This document shows positions 39,866 to 49,315 of a DNA stretch of 64,000 nucleotides, piece by piece. Every line of letters begins with the position of its first letter. Within the stretch, counting starts at the first letter, position 1. Both the position numbers and the translations under genes were made by a program. The notes under the pieces are model-generated. The model ran no database searches and was not told the DNA's origin. It worked only from the letters and a program-made list of their open reading frames with translations. The stretch is from Actinoplanes oblitus (GTDB lineage Bacteria > Actinomycetota > Actinomycetes > Mycobacteriales > Micromonosporaceae). The stretch spans positions 2,495,501 through 2,559,500 of the forward strand of contig NZ_CP126980.1 in NCBI RefSeq assembly GCF_030252345.1, written 5' to 3'.

Positions 39866-42625
39866 TCAGGGGCGGGGCTTCAGCAGGGTGATGCGATTGG
39901 CGCCCAGCTCGGTGACGTAGAGGTTGCCGTTGGCGAGGTCCTCGGTGACGTCCAGGGGCTGGCTGAAACCGGTCAGCCCGGTGATGCCGGTGACCCGGTT
40001 GCTGAGCGCACCGGAGGCGGCCACGTCGAAGGTCTCGATGTCCTGGCCGTCGGAATAGCGGACCACCAGCAGCTTGCCGTCGAGCGCGCCGCCCCGGTAC
40101 TCGATCGCGCCGTCGGCCGAGGCGTGCAGGCCGGCGTCGTACATCCCGGCCAGGTCCAGGTTCGGGTCGGGTGCGACGCCCACCGGGTAGGCGGGCACCT
40201 GGAACGGGTCGGTGCCGCCGGTCGGGTTGCCGCCGGCCAGCACCCACTCGCAGCGGACCGGATCGGGGTGGCCGTAGTAGCGGCCCGGCCGCACGTCGAA
40301 GACGTAGTCGGTCTCCGCAGTCGGTACGTTGGTGAGCGCGGGCACCGCCGGGCCGGTGTAGCCGCGCCGGGCGCACGAGGCGGGCAGCGTGGCCGGGGTG
40401 GCCGGGGTGTTGCCGCCGGCGGCCGAGCCGTTGGTCGGCGTGTAGAGGTGGCCGTTGCGATGCCAGACCAGGTCGAACGCGTTGCGTACGCCGGTGGCGT
40501 AGAGGGTCAGCGGGGCGTTCGCCGCGTACGGGTCGTAGCTCCCGCCCTCCTCGGTCTTCGCGTTCAGCGGCAGGGTGGCCGGCAGCCGGGCCGGGTCGAG
40601 GCGCAGCACCGCCGCGCTGAGCAGGCGTTCCGGACGGTTGCCCCAGGTGGAGTCGGCGGCGCCCATGGCGTTGTTGGCGCCCTGGGTCAGATAGAGCTTG
40701 CCGTCCGGGCCGAAGGCGAGCGAGTTGGTCTCGTGGTCCTTGACCGAGCGCGGCAGCCCGGTCACCACCGAGGTGTAGGTGCCCAGGTCGGGGCCGGTCA
40801 GCCTGCCGATCCGGCCGGACCAGTCGGGGACGTCGAGGGGGCCGACGTACTCGTAGTTGTCGGTGATCCAGAGGATCGGCGCGGTGGCCGTGGACGCCGG
40901 GTCGAAGGCCATCCCGATGATGGTGCGGGCCGGCGCGCCGGGCAGCCCGAGCGCTGACGCGTTGGCCCGGACCGTTCCGATGATCGTCGCGGTGCCGAGC
41001 GTGCCGTCCGGGTTGATCGGGAAGCGGTGGATGTTCCCGTCCAGCGTGCCGGCGTAGAGCCGCCCGTCGGGACCCTTGACCACGGTGGTGAACGAGGCGC
41101 CGGTGGCCACGCCGACGGTCTTGTCGAAGGCGGCCGGTCCGCCCGGGCCGTCGCCGGCACCGGTGGTGAAGACGATCGAGTACGGCGCGAACGGCTTGCC
41201 CGTCACGTCGGTGACCCCGCTGGTCACGGTGAACCGGTACGCCGTGTTCGCCGCCAGGGGCCCGGTCGGCGACAGGTTGATCACGTCCCCGCCGCCGCTG
41301 GTGATCGTGGTGGCGGGCACCGCGGCGCCGTCGCTGAGCTGGGTCAGGGTGACGGTGGAGGCGGTCAGCGAGGCCGCCGCCACGCCGCCGTTGGGCAGCA
41401 CCAGGTCCTCGACCACGCTGGTGGTGAGCGAGACGCCGGTCGCGCCGTTGGCCGGCGTGCTGGTCCGCACCATCGGCGTGGTGCCGGCCCCCGGGACGCT
41501 CACGATGTCGATGTAGTCGACCTTGGTGTTGGTGCCGCCGGCCGGGCTGAGGGTCAGCTTGCCGTCGGTGACCCGCACGGTCCGGGTGGCGGTGGCGAAC
41601 TTGACGGCCGCGGTCGGCCGGAAGCCGGCTATCGCGTTCTGGCCCTCGACGTTCGCCCAGTGCACGCTGTCGACGGCGGTGCCCGCGTCACCGACCGCGA
41701 CGGTCACCGCGTAGACGCCGTCCGGCACAGCCGCCTCCCAGGCGCCGGGGGTGGCCACGCCCGCCGACCCGGCCGGGAGCTGCGCGTGCATGAAGGTGGC
41801 CAGCCGGGGATCGCTCTGCCCGGCGGCCGGGTTCCGGTTGCGGCCGTTGCCGGTGAGGTCGACCGGGGTGCCCTCGCCCAGGTCGATCCAGCCGTAGCCG
41901 CGGGCCGCCGTGTACGCCCCGCCGGAGTCCCGCACGTACCCGTCGGCCGGCGCGGTCGCCGCGTCCGAGAAGTCGACCTTCAGGGAGAACGGCGGCGGGT
42001 CGGCCACCACCCGGCCGATCTCGACGTAGTTCAGCTTGGTGTTGGTGCCGCCGGTCGCGTCCACGGTCAGCCGGCCGTCGCTGACCGGCACGGTGACGGT
42101 GGCCTGGCGGTACTCGGCCGCCGCCGTGGAGACGAACCCGCTGATCGCGGTGACGCCCTCGACCCGGACGGTGTGGCTGCTGTCGTAGGCCGGCTGGTCA
42201 CCCGCGGAGACGGTGACCTGGTAGGTGCCGGCGGGCACGGCGTACTCCCACGCGCCGGCGGTGGGCACGCCGTTGGTGCCGGTCACGTCGCCGTACTGGA
42301 GATGGATGAGCGTGTTGAGCCGCGGGTCGACGCCGGAGCGGGCCCGGTCGCGGGTGTTGCGGGTCAGGTCGAGCGGCACGTGCGTGGCGCCGAGGCTGTC
42401 CTGGCGCACCCAGCCCCGGGCGCCGTCGTAGGCGGCGCCGCTGTCGGCGGTGTAGCCGTCCGGCACCGCGGACGCGGCCGGCTGGAAGTTGACTTTCGCG
42501 ATCGAGGTGACCGCGGCAGCCGCGGTCCGGGCGGCGATCGGGGTCACCGCGGCCCGGGCGGGCGCGGGAAGCGCGGCCACGAGGGCGACGCCGGCGACGG
42601 CGGCAATCCAGCGACGAGGATGCAT
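39866..42625 (-). CDS. Secreted malectin-like/Ig-like/sugar-dehydrogenase propeller protein
   Basis: A 919-residue secreted protein. Signal peptide 1-25 (WIAAVAGVALVAALPAPARA). Two malectin-like carbohydrate-binding repeats follow (about 45-210 and 215-375), each with VDLTGNGRNRN- or LDLTRNTRDR-type motifs and TGGTNTKLNYVEI-type ends. Then an Ig-like Big_5 domain (about 380-490) and a glucose/sorbosone dehydrogenase-type beta-propeller (AFDPASTATAPILWITDN, DHETNSLAFGPDGKLYLTQG, ATGVRNAFDLVWH). It probably binds and oxidises or senses a cell-wall or plant sugar. It is divergent from the rhamnose operon and shares its promoter region. Confidence 0.8.
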   Translation of the reverse strand: MHPRRWIAAVAGVALVAALPAPARAAVTPIAARTAAAAVTSIAKVNFQPAASAVPDGYTADSGAAYDGARGWVRQDSLGATHVPLDLTRNTRDRARSGVDPRLNTLIHLQYGDVTGTNGVPTAGAWEYAVPAGTYQVTVSAGDQPAYDSSHTVRVEGVTAISGFVSTAAAEYRQATVTVPVSDGRLTVDATGGTNTKLNYVEIGRVVADPPPFSLKVDFSDAATAPADGYVRDSGGAYTAARGYGWIDLGEGTPVDLTGNGRNRNPAAGQSDPRLATFMHAQLPAGSAGVATPGAWEAAVPDGVYAVTVAVGDAGTAVDSVHWANVEGQNAIAGFRPTAAVKFATATRTVRVTDGKLTLSPAGGTNTKVDYIDIVSVPGAGTTPMVRTSTPANGATGVSLTTSVVEDLVLPNGGVAAASLTASTVTLTQLSDGAAVPATTITSGGGDVINLSPTGPLAANTAYRFTVTSGVTDVTGKPFAPYSIVFTTGAGDGPGGPAAFDKTVGVATGASFTTVVKGPDGRLYAGTLDGNIHRFPINPDGTLGTATIIGTVRANASALGLPGAPARTIIGMAFDPASTATAPILWITDNYEYVGPLDVPDWSGRIGRLTGPDLGTYTSVVTGLPRSVKDHETNSLAFGPDGKLYLTQGANNAMGAADSTWGNRPERLLSAAVLRLDPARLPATLPLNAKTEEGGSYDPYAANAPLTLYATGVRNAFDLVWHRNGHLYTPTNGSAAGGNTPATPATLPASCARRGYTGPAVPALTNVPTAETDYVFDVRPGRYYGHPDPVRCEWVLAGGNPTGGTDPFQVPAYPVGVAPDPNLDLAGMYDAGLHASADGAIEYRGGALDGKLLVVRYSDGQDIETFDVAASGALSNRVTGITGLTGFSQPLDVTEDLANGNLYVTELGANRITLLKPRP

Positions 42626-42752
42626 GGCGCTGAACGTCGCACATCTCCGGGCGCTGCCGGCTGTCGGAAATCCGCCGTCGTGGATATCTCCGCCAGGGCG
42701 GGAATTGGGGAAGCGCGGACGATCATGTACGGATCCCGCGTATCCGGCGGCC

Positions 42753-42805
42753 TTGACCCGGGGGTCGGTGGGTGCGTAGCCTGTCGATAGTTCTGAAACG
42801 TTTCA
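42753..42805 (+). promoter_or_regulatory. Rhamnose-operon promoter and LacI operator
   Basis: TTGACC (42753-42758), an 18-base spacer and TAGCCT (42777-42782) form a likely promoter. The perfect palindrome TGAAACGTTTCA (42794-42805) lies just after the expected start point, so a bound LacI protein would block transcription. The same element, with one base changed, lies at the lacI promoter (30781). Confidence 0.7.
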
Positions 42806-42826
42806 CAGCTGACGCCGAGGATCGCC

Positions 42827-44857
42827 ATGACGAATGCCGCAGTCGCCGCGCTCATCGCTCGCTCGAACCGCCTCGGTGCGGATCCGCGCATCACCAACTA
42901 CGCCGGGGGCAACACCTCCGCCAAGGGCGGCGGCACCGACCCGGTCACCGGGGAGCCGGTCGAGCTGCTCTGGGTCAAGGGCTCCGGCGGCGACCTCGGC
43001 ACGCTCACCGAGGACGGGCTGGCGGTGCTGCGGCTGGACCGGCTGCGCGCCCTGACCGGCGTCTACCCGGGTGTCGAGCGCGAGGACGAGATGGTCGCCG
43101 CGTTCGACTACTGCCTGCACGGGCGGGGCGGGGCCGCGCCCAGCATCGACACCGCCATGCACGGCCTGGTCGACCTGCCGCACGTCGACCACCTGCACCC
43201 GGACGCCGGCATCGCGATCGCCACCGCCGCCGACGGGCCCGCGCTGACCAAGGAGATCTTCGGCGATCGGGTGCTCTGGGTGGACTGGCGCCGGCCCGGC
43301 TTCCAGCTCGGCCTGGACATCGCCGCCGTGCAGCGGGCCAACCCGCAGGCCATCGGCGTCATCCTGGGCGGGCACGGGATCACCGCGTGGGGCGCGACCA
43401 GCGACGAGTGCGAGGCCCACTCGCAGGAGATCATCGGCACCGCCGCGCGGTACCTCGCGGAGCACGGCCGGGACGCGCCGTTCGGTGCGGTGCGACACCC
43501 GGCGCTCGACGCCACGCGGCGAAGGCGCCGAGCCGCCGAGCTCTTCCCGGTCATCCGCGGGCTGGCCGCCACCGACCGCCCCCAGGTCGGCCACTTCACC
43601 GACACCGACGTCGTCCTCGACTTCGTCGGCAGCGAACGGCTCGCCGAGCTGGCCGCGCTGGGCACCAGCTGCCCGGACCACTTCCTGCGCACCAAGGTCA
43701 AGCCACTGGTGCTGGACACCGCCCCGGACGCGCCCCTCGACGAGGTCACGAGCCGGCTCACCGAGCTGCACGAGGCGTACCGGGCCGACTACCGCGCCTA
43801 CTACGAGCGGCACGCCACTGCCGGCAGCCCGGCGATCCGCGGCGCGGACCCGGCCATCGTGCTGGTCCCCGGCGTCGGCATGTTCTCGTTCGGCGCCACC
43901 AAGCAGACCGCCCGGGTGGCCGGCGAGTTCTATGTCAACGCGATAAACGTGATGCGCGGCGCCGAGTCGATCTCCCGGTACGCCCCGATCAGCGAGGCGG
44001 AGAAGTTCCGGATCGAGTACTGGTCCCTGGAGGAGGCCAAACTCCAGCGGATGCCCCCGCCGAAACCCCTCGCCACCCGGGTCGCGTTCGTGACCGGCGG
44101 CGGCTCCGGCATCGGCCGGGCCATCGCGCTGCGCCTGGCCGCCGAGGGCGCGTGCGTGGTGGTCGCCGACCGGGACGCGACGACAGCGGAGGCCGTCGCC
44201 CGGGAGATCGGCGGCACCGACGCGGCCATCGCCGTCACCGCCGACGTGACCGACGCCGCCGCCGTCGAGGCCGCCCTGGACGCCGCGGTGCTCGCCTTCG
44301 GCGGCGTCGACCTGGTCGTCAACAACGCCGGCCTGTCGATCTCCAAGCCGCTGCTGGAGACCACCGAGCAGGACTGGGACGTGCAGCACGACGTGATGGC
44401 CAAGGGCTCGTTCCTGGTCGCCAGGGCCGCCGCGCGGATCCTGATCGCGCAGCGGATGGGCGGCGACGTCGTCTACATCTCCAGCAAGAACTCGCTGTTC
44501 GCCGGCCCGAACAACATCGCCTACGGCGCCGCCAAGGCCGACCAGGCGCACCAGGTCCGGTTGCTGGCCGCCGAGCTCGGCGCCCATGGCGTACGCGTGA
44601 ACGGCGTCAACCCGGACGGCGTGGTCCGCGGCTCGGGCATCTTCGCCGGCGGCTGGGGCGCCCAGCGCGCCGCCGTCTACGGCGTGCCGGAGGAGGAGCT
44701 GGGCGAGTTCTACGCGCAACGCACCCTGCTCAAGCGCGAGGTGCTGCCGGAGCACGTGGCCGGTGCGGTCTTCGTGCTCACCGCCGGCGACCTGTCGCAC
44801 ACCACCGGCCTGCACGTTCCGGTCGACGCCGGCGTCGCGGCGGCGTTCCTGCGATGA
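42827..44857 (+). CDS. rhaEW: Rhamnulose-1-phosphate aldolase / lactaldehyde dehydrogenase (RhaEW-type)
   Basis: A 676-residue bifunctional enzyme. The N-terminal class II aldolase part (about 1-420) has ITNYAGGNTSAKG, the zinc histidines in DHLHPDAG and GGHGITAWG. The C-terminal short-chain dehydrogenase part has VTGGGSGIGRAIA (NAD motif), NNAG and the catalytic YGAAK. It should split L-rhamnulose-1-phosphate to DHAP and L-lactaldehyde and oxidise the aldehyde to L-lactate, as reported for the RhaEW fusion. It is the first gene of a five-gene operon behind a LacI operator. The next gene overlaps by ATGA. Confidence 0.9.
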   Translation: MTNAAVAALIARSNRLGADPRITNYAGGNTSAKGGGTDPVTGEPVELLWVKGSGGDLGTLTEDGLAVLRLDRLRALTGVYPGVEREDEMVAAFDYCLHGRGGAAPSIDTAMHGLVDLPHVDHLHPDAGIAIATAADGPALTKEIFGDRVLWVDWRRPGFQLGLDIAAVQRANPQAIGVILGGHGITAWGATSDECEAHSQEIIGTAARYLAEHGRDAPFGAVRHPALDATRRRRRAAELFPVIRGLAATDRPQVGHFTDTDVVLDFVGSERLAELAALGTSCPDHFLRTKVKPLVLDTAPDAPLDEVTSRLTELHEAYRADYRAYYERHATAGSPAIRGADPAIVLVPGVGMFSFGATKQTARVAGEFYVNAINVMRGAESISRYAPISEAEKFRIEYWSLEEAKLQRMPPPKPLATRVAFVTGGGSGIGRAIALRLAAEGACVVVADRDATTAEAVAREIGGTDAAIAVTADVTDAAAVEAALDAAVLAFGGVDLVVNNAGLSISKPLLETTEQDWDVQHDVMAKGSFLVARAAARILIAQRMGGDVVYISSKNSLFAGPNNIAYGAAKADQAHQVRLLAAELGAHGVRVNGVNPDGVVRGSGIFAGGWGAQRAAVYGVPEEELGEFYAQRTLLKREVLPEHVAGAVFVLTAGDLSHTTGLHVPVDAGVAAAFLR

Positions 44858-46233
44858 GCCACCGTTTCGCGGCCGTCGACCTCGGCGCGTCCGGCGGGCG
44901 CGTCGTGGTCGGCACCTTCCGGGACGGCGGGCTGGACCTCGACGTCGTGCACCGCTTCCCGAACGAGCCGGTGCGGGTGGGCGGCACCCTGCACTGGGAC
45001 ATCCTCGGGCTGTACCGGGAGATGCTCGCCGGGCTGCGCGCGGCCGGTCCGGTGGACAGCATCGGGATCGACTCCTGGGCCGTCGACTACGGTCTGCTCG
45101 ACGCGGACGGGGCGCTGCTCGGCAACCCGGTGCACTACCGGGACTCGCGGACCGACGGGATCGCCGCCGGGGTGCCCGACCTCTACCCGGTCAACGGGCT
45201 GCAGAAGCTGCCGTTCAACACGGTCTACCAGCTGCTCGCGGCGGCCGGCACCCGGCAGTACCAGGCCGCCGCGACACTGCTGCTGATCCCGGACCTGCTC
45301 GCCTACTGGCTGACCGGTGAGGTGGGCGCGGAGTACACCAACGCGTCGACCACGGGACTGCTCGACGTGCGTACCGGGAACTGGTCCTGGTCGTCGATGG
45401 CGGACCTGGGGTTGCGGGCGGACCTCTTCCCGGCGATCCGCCGCCCGGGCGACGTCATCGGACACTTCGCCGGCACGCCGGTGGTCGCGGTGGGCTCGCA
45501 CGACACGGCTTCGGCGGTGGTGGCGGTCCCCGCGGATCACCACCGTTTCGGGTACGTCTCCAGCGGCACCTGGTCACTGGTGGGGCTGGAGCTGGCGCAC
45601 CCGGTACTCGGTGACGCCTCGCGCGCGGCGAACTTCACCAACGAGGGCGGGGTGGACGGGACGATCCGCTACCTGCGCAACGTGATGGGGCTGTGGCCGC
45701 TCCAGGAGTGCCTGCGCGAGTGGGGCTCGCCGGACATCGCCGAGGTGCTCGGCGAGGCGGCGCGGGAGCCCGCGCTGCGCCACGTCGTCGACCTGGACGA
45801 TCCGGTCTTCCTGCCGCCCGGCGACATGACCGGGCGCCTGCGGACGGCGGCGGGTCTCCCGGCCGGCGCCGCGCGGCCGGTCCTCACCCGCTGCGTCCTG
45901 GACAGCCTGGCACTCGCCCACCGGCGTGCGGTGCACCAGGCCCGCGAGCTGGCCGGCACCTCGCCGGAGGTGCTGCACCTGGTCGGCGGCGGCGCCCGCA
46001 ACGCGTTGCTCTGCCAGCTGACAGCGGACGCCACCGGCCTGCCGGTGCTGGCCGGGCCGGTGGAGGCCACCGCGCTCGGCAACCTGCTGGTGCAGGCGCG
46101 CGCCGCGGGGGTGGTCGCGGGCTCGCTCGATGCGATGCGCGCGCTGGTGCGGCAGACTCAACAGATCGTGCGCTACGAGCCGCGCGGCGACGACGGCCCC
46201 TGGCGGGCCGCCGCCGAGCGGGTGAGGGGGTGA
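44854..46233 (+). CDS. rhaB: Rhamnulokinase
   Basis: A 459-residue FGGY-family sugar kinase: phosphate-1 motif AAVDLGASGGRVVVG, DSIGIDSWAVDYGLLD, HYRDSRTDG, SSGTWSLVGLE and the adenosine motif LHLVGGGARNALLCQL. The DLGASGGR and DSWAVDYG forms are those of RhaB. It phosphorylates L-rhamnulose, giving the substrate of the aldolase encoded just before. ATG 44854 overlaps the aldolase stop (ATGA) and the stop overlaps the lutA start (GTGA), so the whole operon is translationally coupled. Confidence 0.9.
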   Translation: MSHRFAAVDLGASGGRVVVGTFRDGGLDLDVVHRFPNEPVRVGGTLHWDILGLYREMLAGLRAAGPVDSIGIDSWAVDYGLLDADGALLGNPVHYRDSRTDGIAAGVPDLYPVNGLQKLPFNTVYQLLAAAGTRQYQAAATLLLIPDLLAYWLTGEVGAEYTNASTTGLLDVRTGNWSWSSMADLGLRADLFPAIRRPGDVIGHFAGTPVVAVGSHDTASAVVAVPADHHRFGYVSSGTWSLVGLELAHPVLGDASRAANFTNEGGVDGTIRYLRNVMGLWPLQECLREWGSPDIAEVLGEAAREPALRHVVDLDDPVFLPPGDMTGRLRTAAGLPAGAARPVLTRCVLDSLALAHRRAVHQARELAGTSPEVLHLVGGGARNALLCQLTADATGLPVLAGPVEATALGNLLVQARAAGVVAGSLDAMRALVRQTQQIVRYEPRGDDGPWRAAAERVRG

Positions 46234-46964
46234 CAGTGCGGATCGCGCTCTTCGCGACCTGCCTCGCCGACACCCTGTTCCCGGAGGCGGCCAAGGCCAC
46301 CGTCCGGCTGCTGGAGCGACTCGGGCACGAGGTGGTCTTCCCCCTCGAACAGACCTGCTGCGGCCAGATGCACGTCAACACCGGCTACCAGCGGGACGCG
46401 CTGCCGCTGGTCAAGCGGTACGTGTCGGCCTTCTCGCGGTACGACGTCATCGTCGCGCCCTCCGGCTCGTGCGTCGGGTCGATCCGGCACCAGCACGCCA
46501 TGGTCGCCGCCGGCCAGGGCGAGCGGGGACTCGCGGCCCGGGCCCACGACCTCGGGTCGCGCACCTACGAGCTGTCCGAGCTGCTCATCGACGTGCTGCG
46601 GGTGGAGGACGTCGGGGCGTACTACCCGCACCGGGTCACCTACCACCCGACCTGCCACAGCCTGCGGATGATCCGGGTCGGCGACAAGCCGCTGCGGCTG
46701 CTGCGCCGGGTGCGCGGGCTGGAGCTCGTCGAGCTGCCGGCCGCCGAGCAGTGCTGCGGGTTCGGCGGCACCTTCGCGATCAAGAACGCGGCGACGTCGG
46801 CGGCCATGCTCGCCGACAAGATGACCGCCATCGCGTCCACCGGCGCCGAGGTGTGCACGGCCGGTGACGCGTCCTGCCTGATGCACATCGGCGGTGGCCT
46901 GCGCCGGGCGTCCTCCGGCGTCCGCACGGTGCACCTGGCCGAGATCCTGGCCTCGGAGGCGTGA
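46230..46964 (+). CDS. lutA: Lactate utilisation protein A (Fe-S subunit)
   Basis: A 244-residue protein with the two cysteine-rich CCG domains that bind Fe-S or heterodisulfide-like clusters: EQTCCGQMHVNTGYQR and AEQCCGFGGTFAIKN, plus PTCHSLRM. This is LutA of the LutABC L-lactate dehydrogenase complex. It follows rhaB with a GTGA overlap, so the lactate from lactaldehyde would be oxidised by products of the same mRNA. Confidence 0.9.
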   Translation: MTVRIALFATCLADTLFPEAAKATVRLLERLGHEVVFPLEQTCCGQMHVNTGYQRDALPLVKRYVSAFSRYDVIVAPSGSCVGSIRHQHAMVAAGQGERGLAARAHDLGSRTYELSELLIDVLRVEDVGAYYPHRVTYHPTCHSLRMIRVGDKPLRLLRRVRGLELVELPAAEQCCGFGGTFAIKNAATSAAMLADKMTAIASTGAEVCTAGDASCLMHIGGGLRRASSGVRTVHLAEILASEA

Positions 46965-48391
46965 TGACGACTTTCCTCGGGATGCCGGCGACCGCACCGC
47001 GCGGCGTCGGGCACCTGCGCGGTGACACGACGTTCCCGCGCGCGGCGCGGCAGGCGCTCGGCAACGAGCAGCTGCGGCGCAACCTGCGGCACGCCACCAG
47101 CACGATCCGCGGCAAGTCCAGCCGGGTGATCGCGGAACTGCCGGACTGGCAGGAGTTGCGCACCGCCGGGTCGGCGATCAAGGCCGACGTGATGTCCCGG
47201 CTGCCCGAGCTGCTGGAGCAACTGGAGGCACGGGTCACCGAGCGCGGCGGCGTGGTGCACTGGGCGGCGGACGCCAACGAGGCCAACCAGATCGTCACCG
47301 GACTGGTCCGGGCCACCGGGAGCGATCGGGTCATCAAGGTCAAGTCGATGGCCACCCAGGAGATCGGGCTCAACGAGGCGCTCGAAGCGGCCGGCATCCA
47401 GCCGGTGGAGACCGACCTGGCCGAGCTGATCGTGCAGCTCGGCAACGACCGGCCCAGCCACATCCTGGTGCCGGCCATCCACCGGAACCGCACCGAGATC
47501 CGGGACATCTTCCTCGCGGCGATGCCCGGCGTGGACCCGTCGCTGACCGACGACCCGCCGGTGCTGGCCGCGGCCGCCCGTAAGTACCTGCGCGAGACGT
47601 TCCTGTCCACCAGGGTGGCGGTCAGCGGGGCGAACTTCGGGATCGCCGAGACCGGCACCCTCGCCGTCGTCGAGTCGGAGGGCAACGGGCGGATGTGCCT
47701 GACCCTGCCGGACACCCTGATCACCGTGATGGGCATCGAGAAGGTCGTACCCACCTGGCGGGACCTCGAGGTGTTCCTGCAGTTGCTGCCGCGGGCGTCG
47801 ACCGGGGAGCGGATGAACCCGTACACCACGATGTGGACCGGGGTGACACCCGGCGACGGGCCGCGGGAGTTCCACCTGGTGCTGCTCGACAACGGGCGTA
47901 GTGCGGTGCTGGCCGACGAGGTGGGGCGGCAGGCGCTGCACTGCATCAGGTGCTCGGCCTGCCTCAACGTGTGCCCGGTCTATGAGCGCACGGGCGGGCA
48001 CGCGTACGGCTCGGTCTATCCCGGTCCCATCGGGGCGGTGCTGTCGCCCCAGCTCACCGGCGTCGAGGACAACGCCTCGCTGCCGTACGCGTCGTCGCTG
48101 TGCGGTGCGTGCTTCGACGCCTGCCCGGTGAAGATCGACATTCCGTCGATACTGGTGCACCTGCGCAACCGGGTGCCGCACCCACCGGCCGAACGTGCGG
48201 CGATGCGGGCCGCGGCGTACACGATGGACCGGCCGAGGCTGTACGCCCACGCGCAGCGGGCCGCGAAACTGGCGCGCATCGCCGGGCGGCGGGGGCGGGG
48301 CCTGCCGCCACCGCTGTCCTCCTGGACCGTCTCGCGGGATCTGCCGGCGCCGCCCGACCAGACCTTCCGGGACTGGTGGGCGTCGCGATGA
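46964..48391 (+). CDS. lutB: Lactate utilisation protein B (4Fe-4S subunit)
   Basis: A 475-residue subunit. The N-terminal DUF162-type domain contains VAVSGANFGIAETGTLAVVE; the C-terminal half has two ferredoxin-like clusters, CIRCSACLNVCPVYE and CGACFDACPVKIDIP. A C-terminal DUF3390-like tail ends with TFRDWW. ATG 46964 follows CGGAGG and overlaps the lutA stop by one base; a GTG one codon earlier is possible. Together with LutA and LutC it converts L-lactate to pyruvate. Confidence 0.9.
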   Translation: MTTFLGMPATAPRGVGHLRGDTTFPRAARQALGNEQLRRNLRHATSTIRGKSSRVIAELPDWQELRTAGSAIKADVMSRLPELLEQLEARVTERGGVVHWAADANEANQIVTGLVRATGSDRVIKVKSMATQEIGLNEALEAAGIQPVETDLAELIVQLGNDRPSHILVPAIHRNRTEIRDIFLAAMPGVDPSLTDDPPVLAAAARKYLRETFLSTRVAVSGANFGIAETGTLAVVESEGNGRMCLTLPDTLITVMGIEKVVPTWRDLEVFLQLLPRASTGERMNPYTTMWTGVTPGDGPREFHLVLLDNGRSAVLADEVGRQALHCIRCSACLNVCPVYERTGGHAYGSVYPGPIGAVLSPQLTGVEDNASLPYASSLCGACFDACPVKIDIPSILVHLRNRVPHPPAERAAMRAAAYTMDRPRLYAHAQRAAKLARIAGRRGRGLPPPLSSWTVSRDLPAPPDQTFRDWWASR

Positions 48392-48978
48392 GCTCGAAAG
48401 ACGTGATCCTCGGGCGGGTACGCGCGGCGTTGCGGGACGCGCCGGCGCCGGGCGAGGTGCCCCGGGAGTACCGGCGGACGTTCCCCGGCGCCGACCTGGA
48501 CCTGCTGGTGGACCGGCTGGTGGACTACCGGGCCTCGGTGCGCCGGGTCGCCGAGGACACGGTCGCGCCGACCGCCGCGGAGATCGCGGGCGGGACCATC
48601 GTCGTACCGCAGGGGTTGCCGCCGGCCTGGCGCCCGGCGGACGTCCTGGTCGACGACGGCCTGGCACCGGATCGCATCGCGGCGGCCGCCGCGGTCCTGA
48701 CCGCCGCGGCGGTGGCGGTCGCGGAGACCGGGACCATCGTGCTGGACGCGTCGCCGGACCAGGGCCGGCGGATCATCACGCTGCTGCCGGACGTGCACAT
48801 CGTCGTGCTGCGGCCCGGCCAGGTGGTGGCGTCGGTGCCGGAGGCGCTCGCCCGCCTCGACCCCGCCCGGCCGCTGACCTGGATCAGCGGACCGTCGGCG
48901 ACCAGCGACATCGAGCTGAACCGGGTCGAGGGCGTGCACGGTCCCCGCCACCTGCACGTCCTGCTGCTCGACGGCTGA
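48388..48978 (+). CDS. lutC: Lactate utilisation protein C
   Basis: A 196-residue LutC/YkgG-type protein: DVILGRVRAALRDAP at the N-terminus, AAAVAVAETGTIVLD, and the C-terminal SGPSATSDIELNRVEGVHGP, which is diagnostic. It starts with an ATGA overlap on lutB and ends the operon. Confidence 0.9.
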   Translation: MSSKDVILGRVRAALRDAPAPGEVPREYRRTFPGADLDLLVDRLVDYRASVRRVAEDTVAPTAAEIAGGTIVVPQGLPPAWRPADVLVDDGLAPDRIAAAAAVLTAAAVAVAETGTIVLDASPDQGRRIITLLPDVHIVVLRPGQVVASVPEALARLDPARPLTWISGPSATSDIELNRVEGVHGPRHLHVLLLDG

Positions 48979-49027
48979 CCGGCTCGCCGGCGCCGTGCCG
49001 CTGGCGCTCGGCTGCGATCATCTGGTC

Positions 49028-49255
49028 GTGGAACCCATCGACTTCGGTGCCTGTCCGCACTGTGGAAGCCTCGAGATCATCTGTGTGCCGAGCAGCAACG
49101 CGGACGGCTACCACCGCAGCGGCATGGCAGCCGGCACGTTCCGGATGATTCCGTTCTCCCGCGTGGTCTGCCTGCAGTGCGGTCTGGTCCGCGAGTGGAT
49201 AACCAACCGCGCCCACCTGGACCACCTCCGCGAGAAGTACAAACCCCGGCGGTGA
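49028..49255 (+). CDS. Small zinc-ribbon protein
   Basis: A 75-residue protein with two CxxC pairs, ACPHCGS and VCLQCGL, separated by about 38 residues, which should hold one zinc. The middle contains RSGMAAGTFRMIPFSR. No enzyme motif; the role is unknown. GTG 49028 is preferred; GTG 48995 would add 11 residues. It lies 49 bases after lutC but is probably not part of that pathway. Confidence 0.6.
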   Translation: MEPIDFGACPHCGSLEIICVPSSNADGYHRSGMAAGTFRMIPFSRVVCLQCGLVREWITNRAHLDHLREKYKPRR

Positions 49256-49259
49256 GCCG

Positions 49260-49291
49260 GCCGCCCGCGCGGTCGTGGTCGGGCGGGCGGC
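49260..49291. terminator. Hairpin between convergent genes
   Basis: GCCGCCCG (49260-49267) and CGGGCGGC (49284-49291), an 8-bp stem with a 16-base loop, between the zinc-ribbon gene and the convergent lipoprotein gene. Confidence 0.5.
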
Positions 49292-49315
49292 TTCCGGTGT
49301 ACTCGGCGGGTCCTG

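Noticed and set aside
42772..46233. A 1,153-codon frame suggesting an aldolase-rhamnulokinase fusion
   Set aside because: The first 690 codons are an off-frame reading of the aldolase gene with no domain. The kinase has its own ATG at 44,854 in an ATGA overlap.
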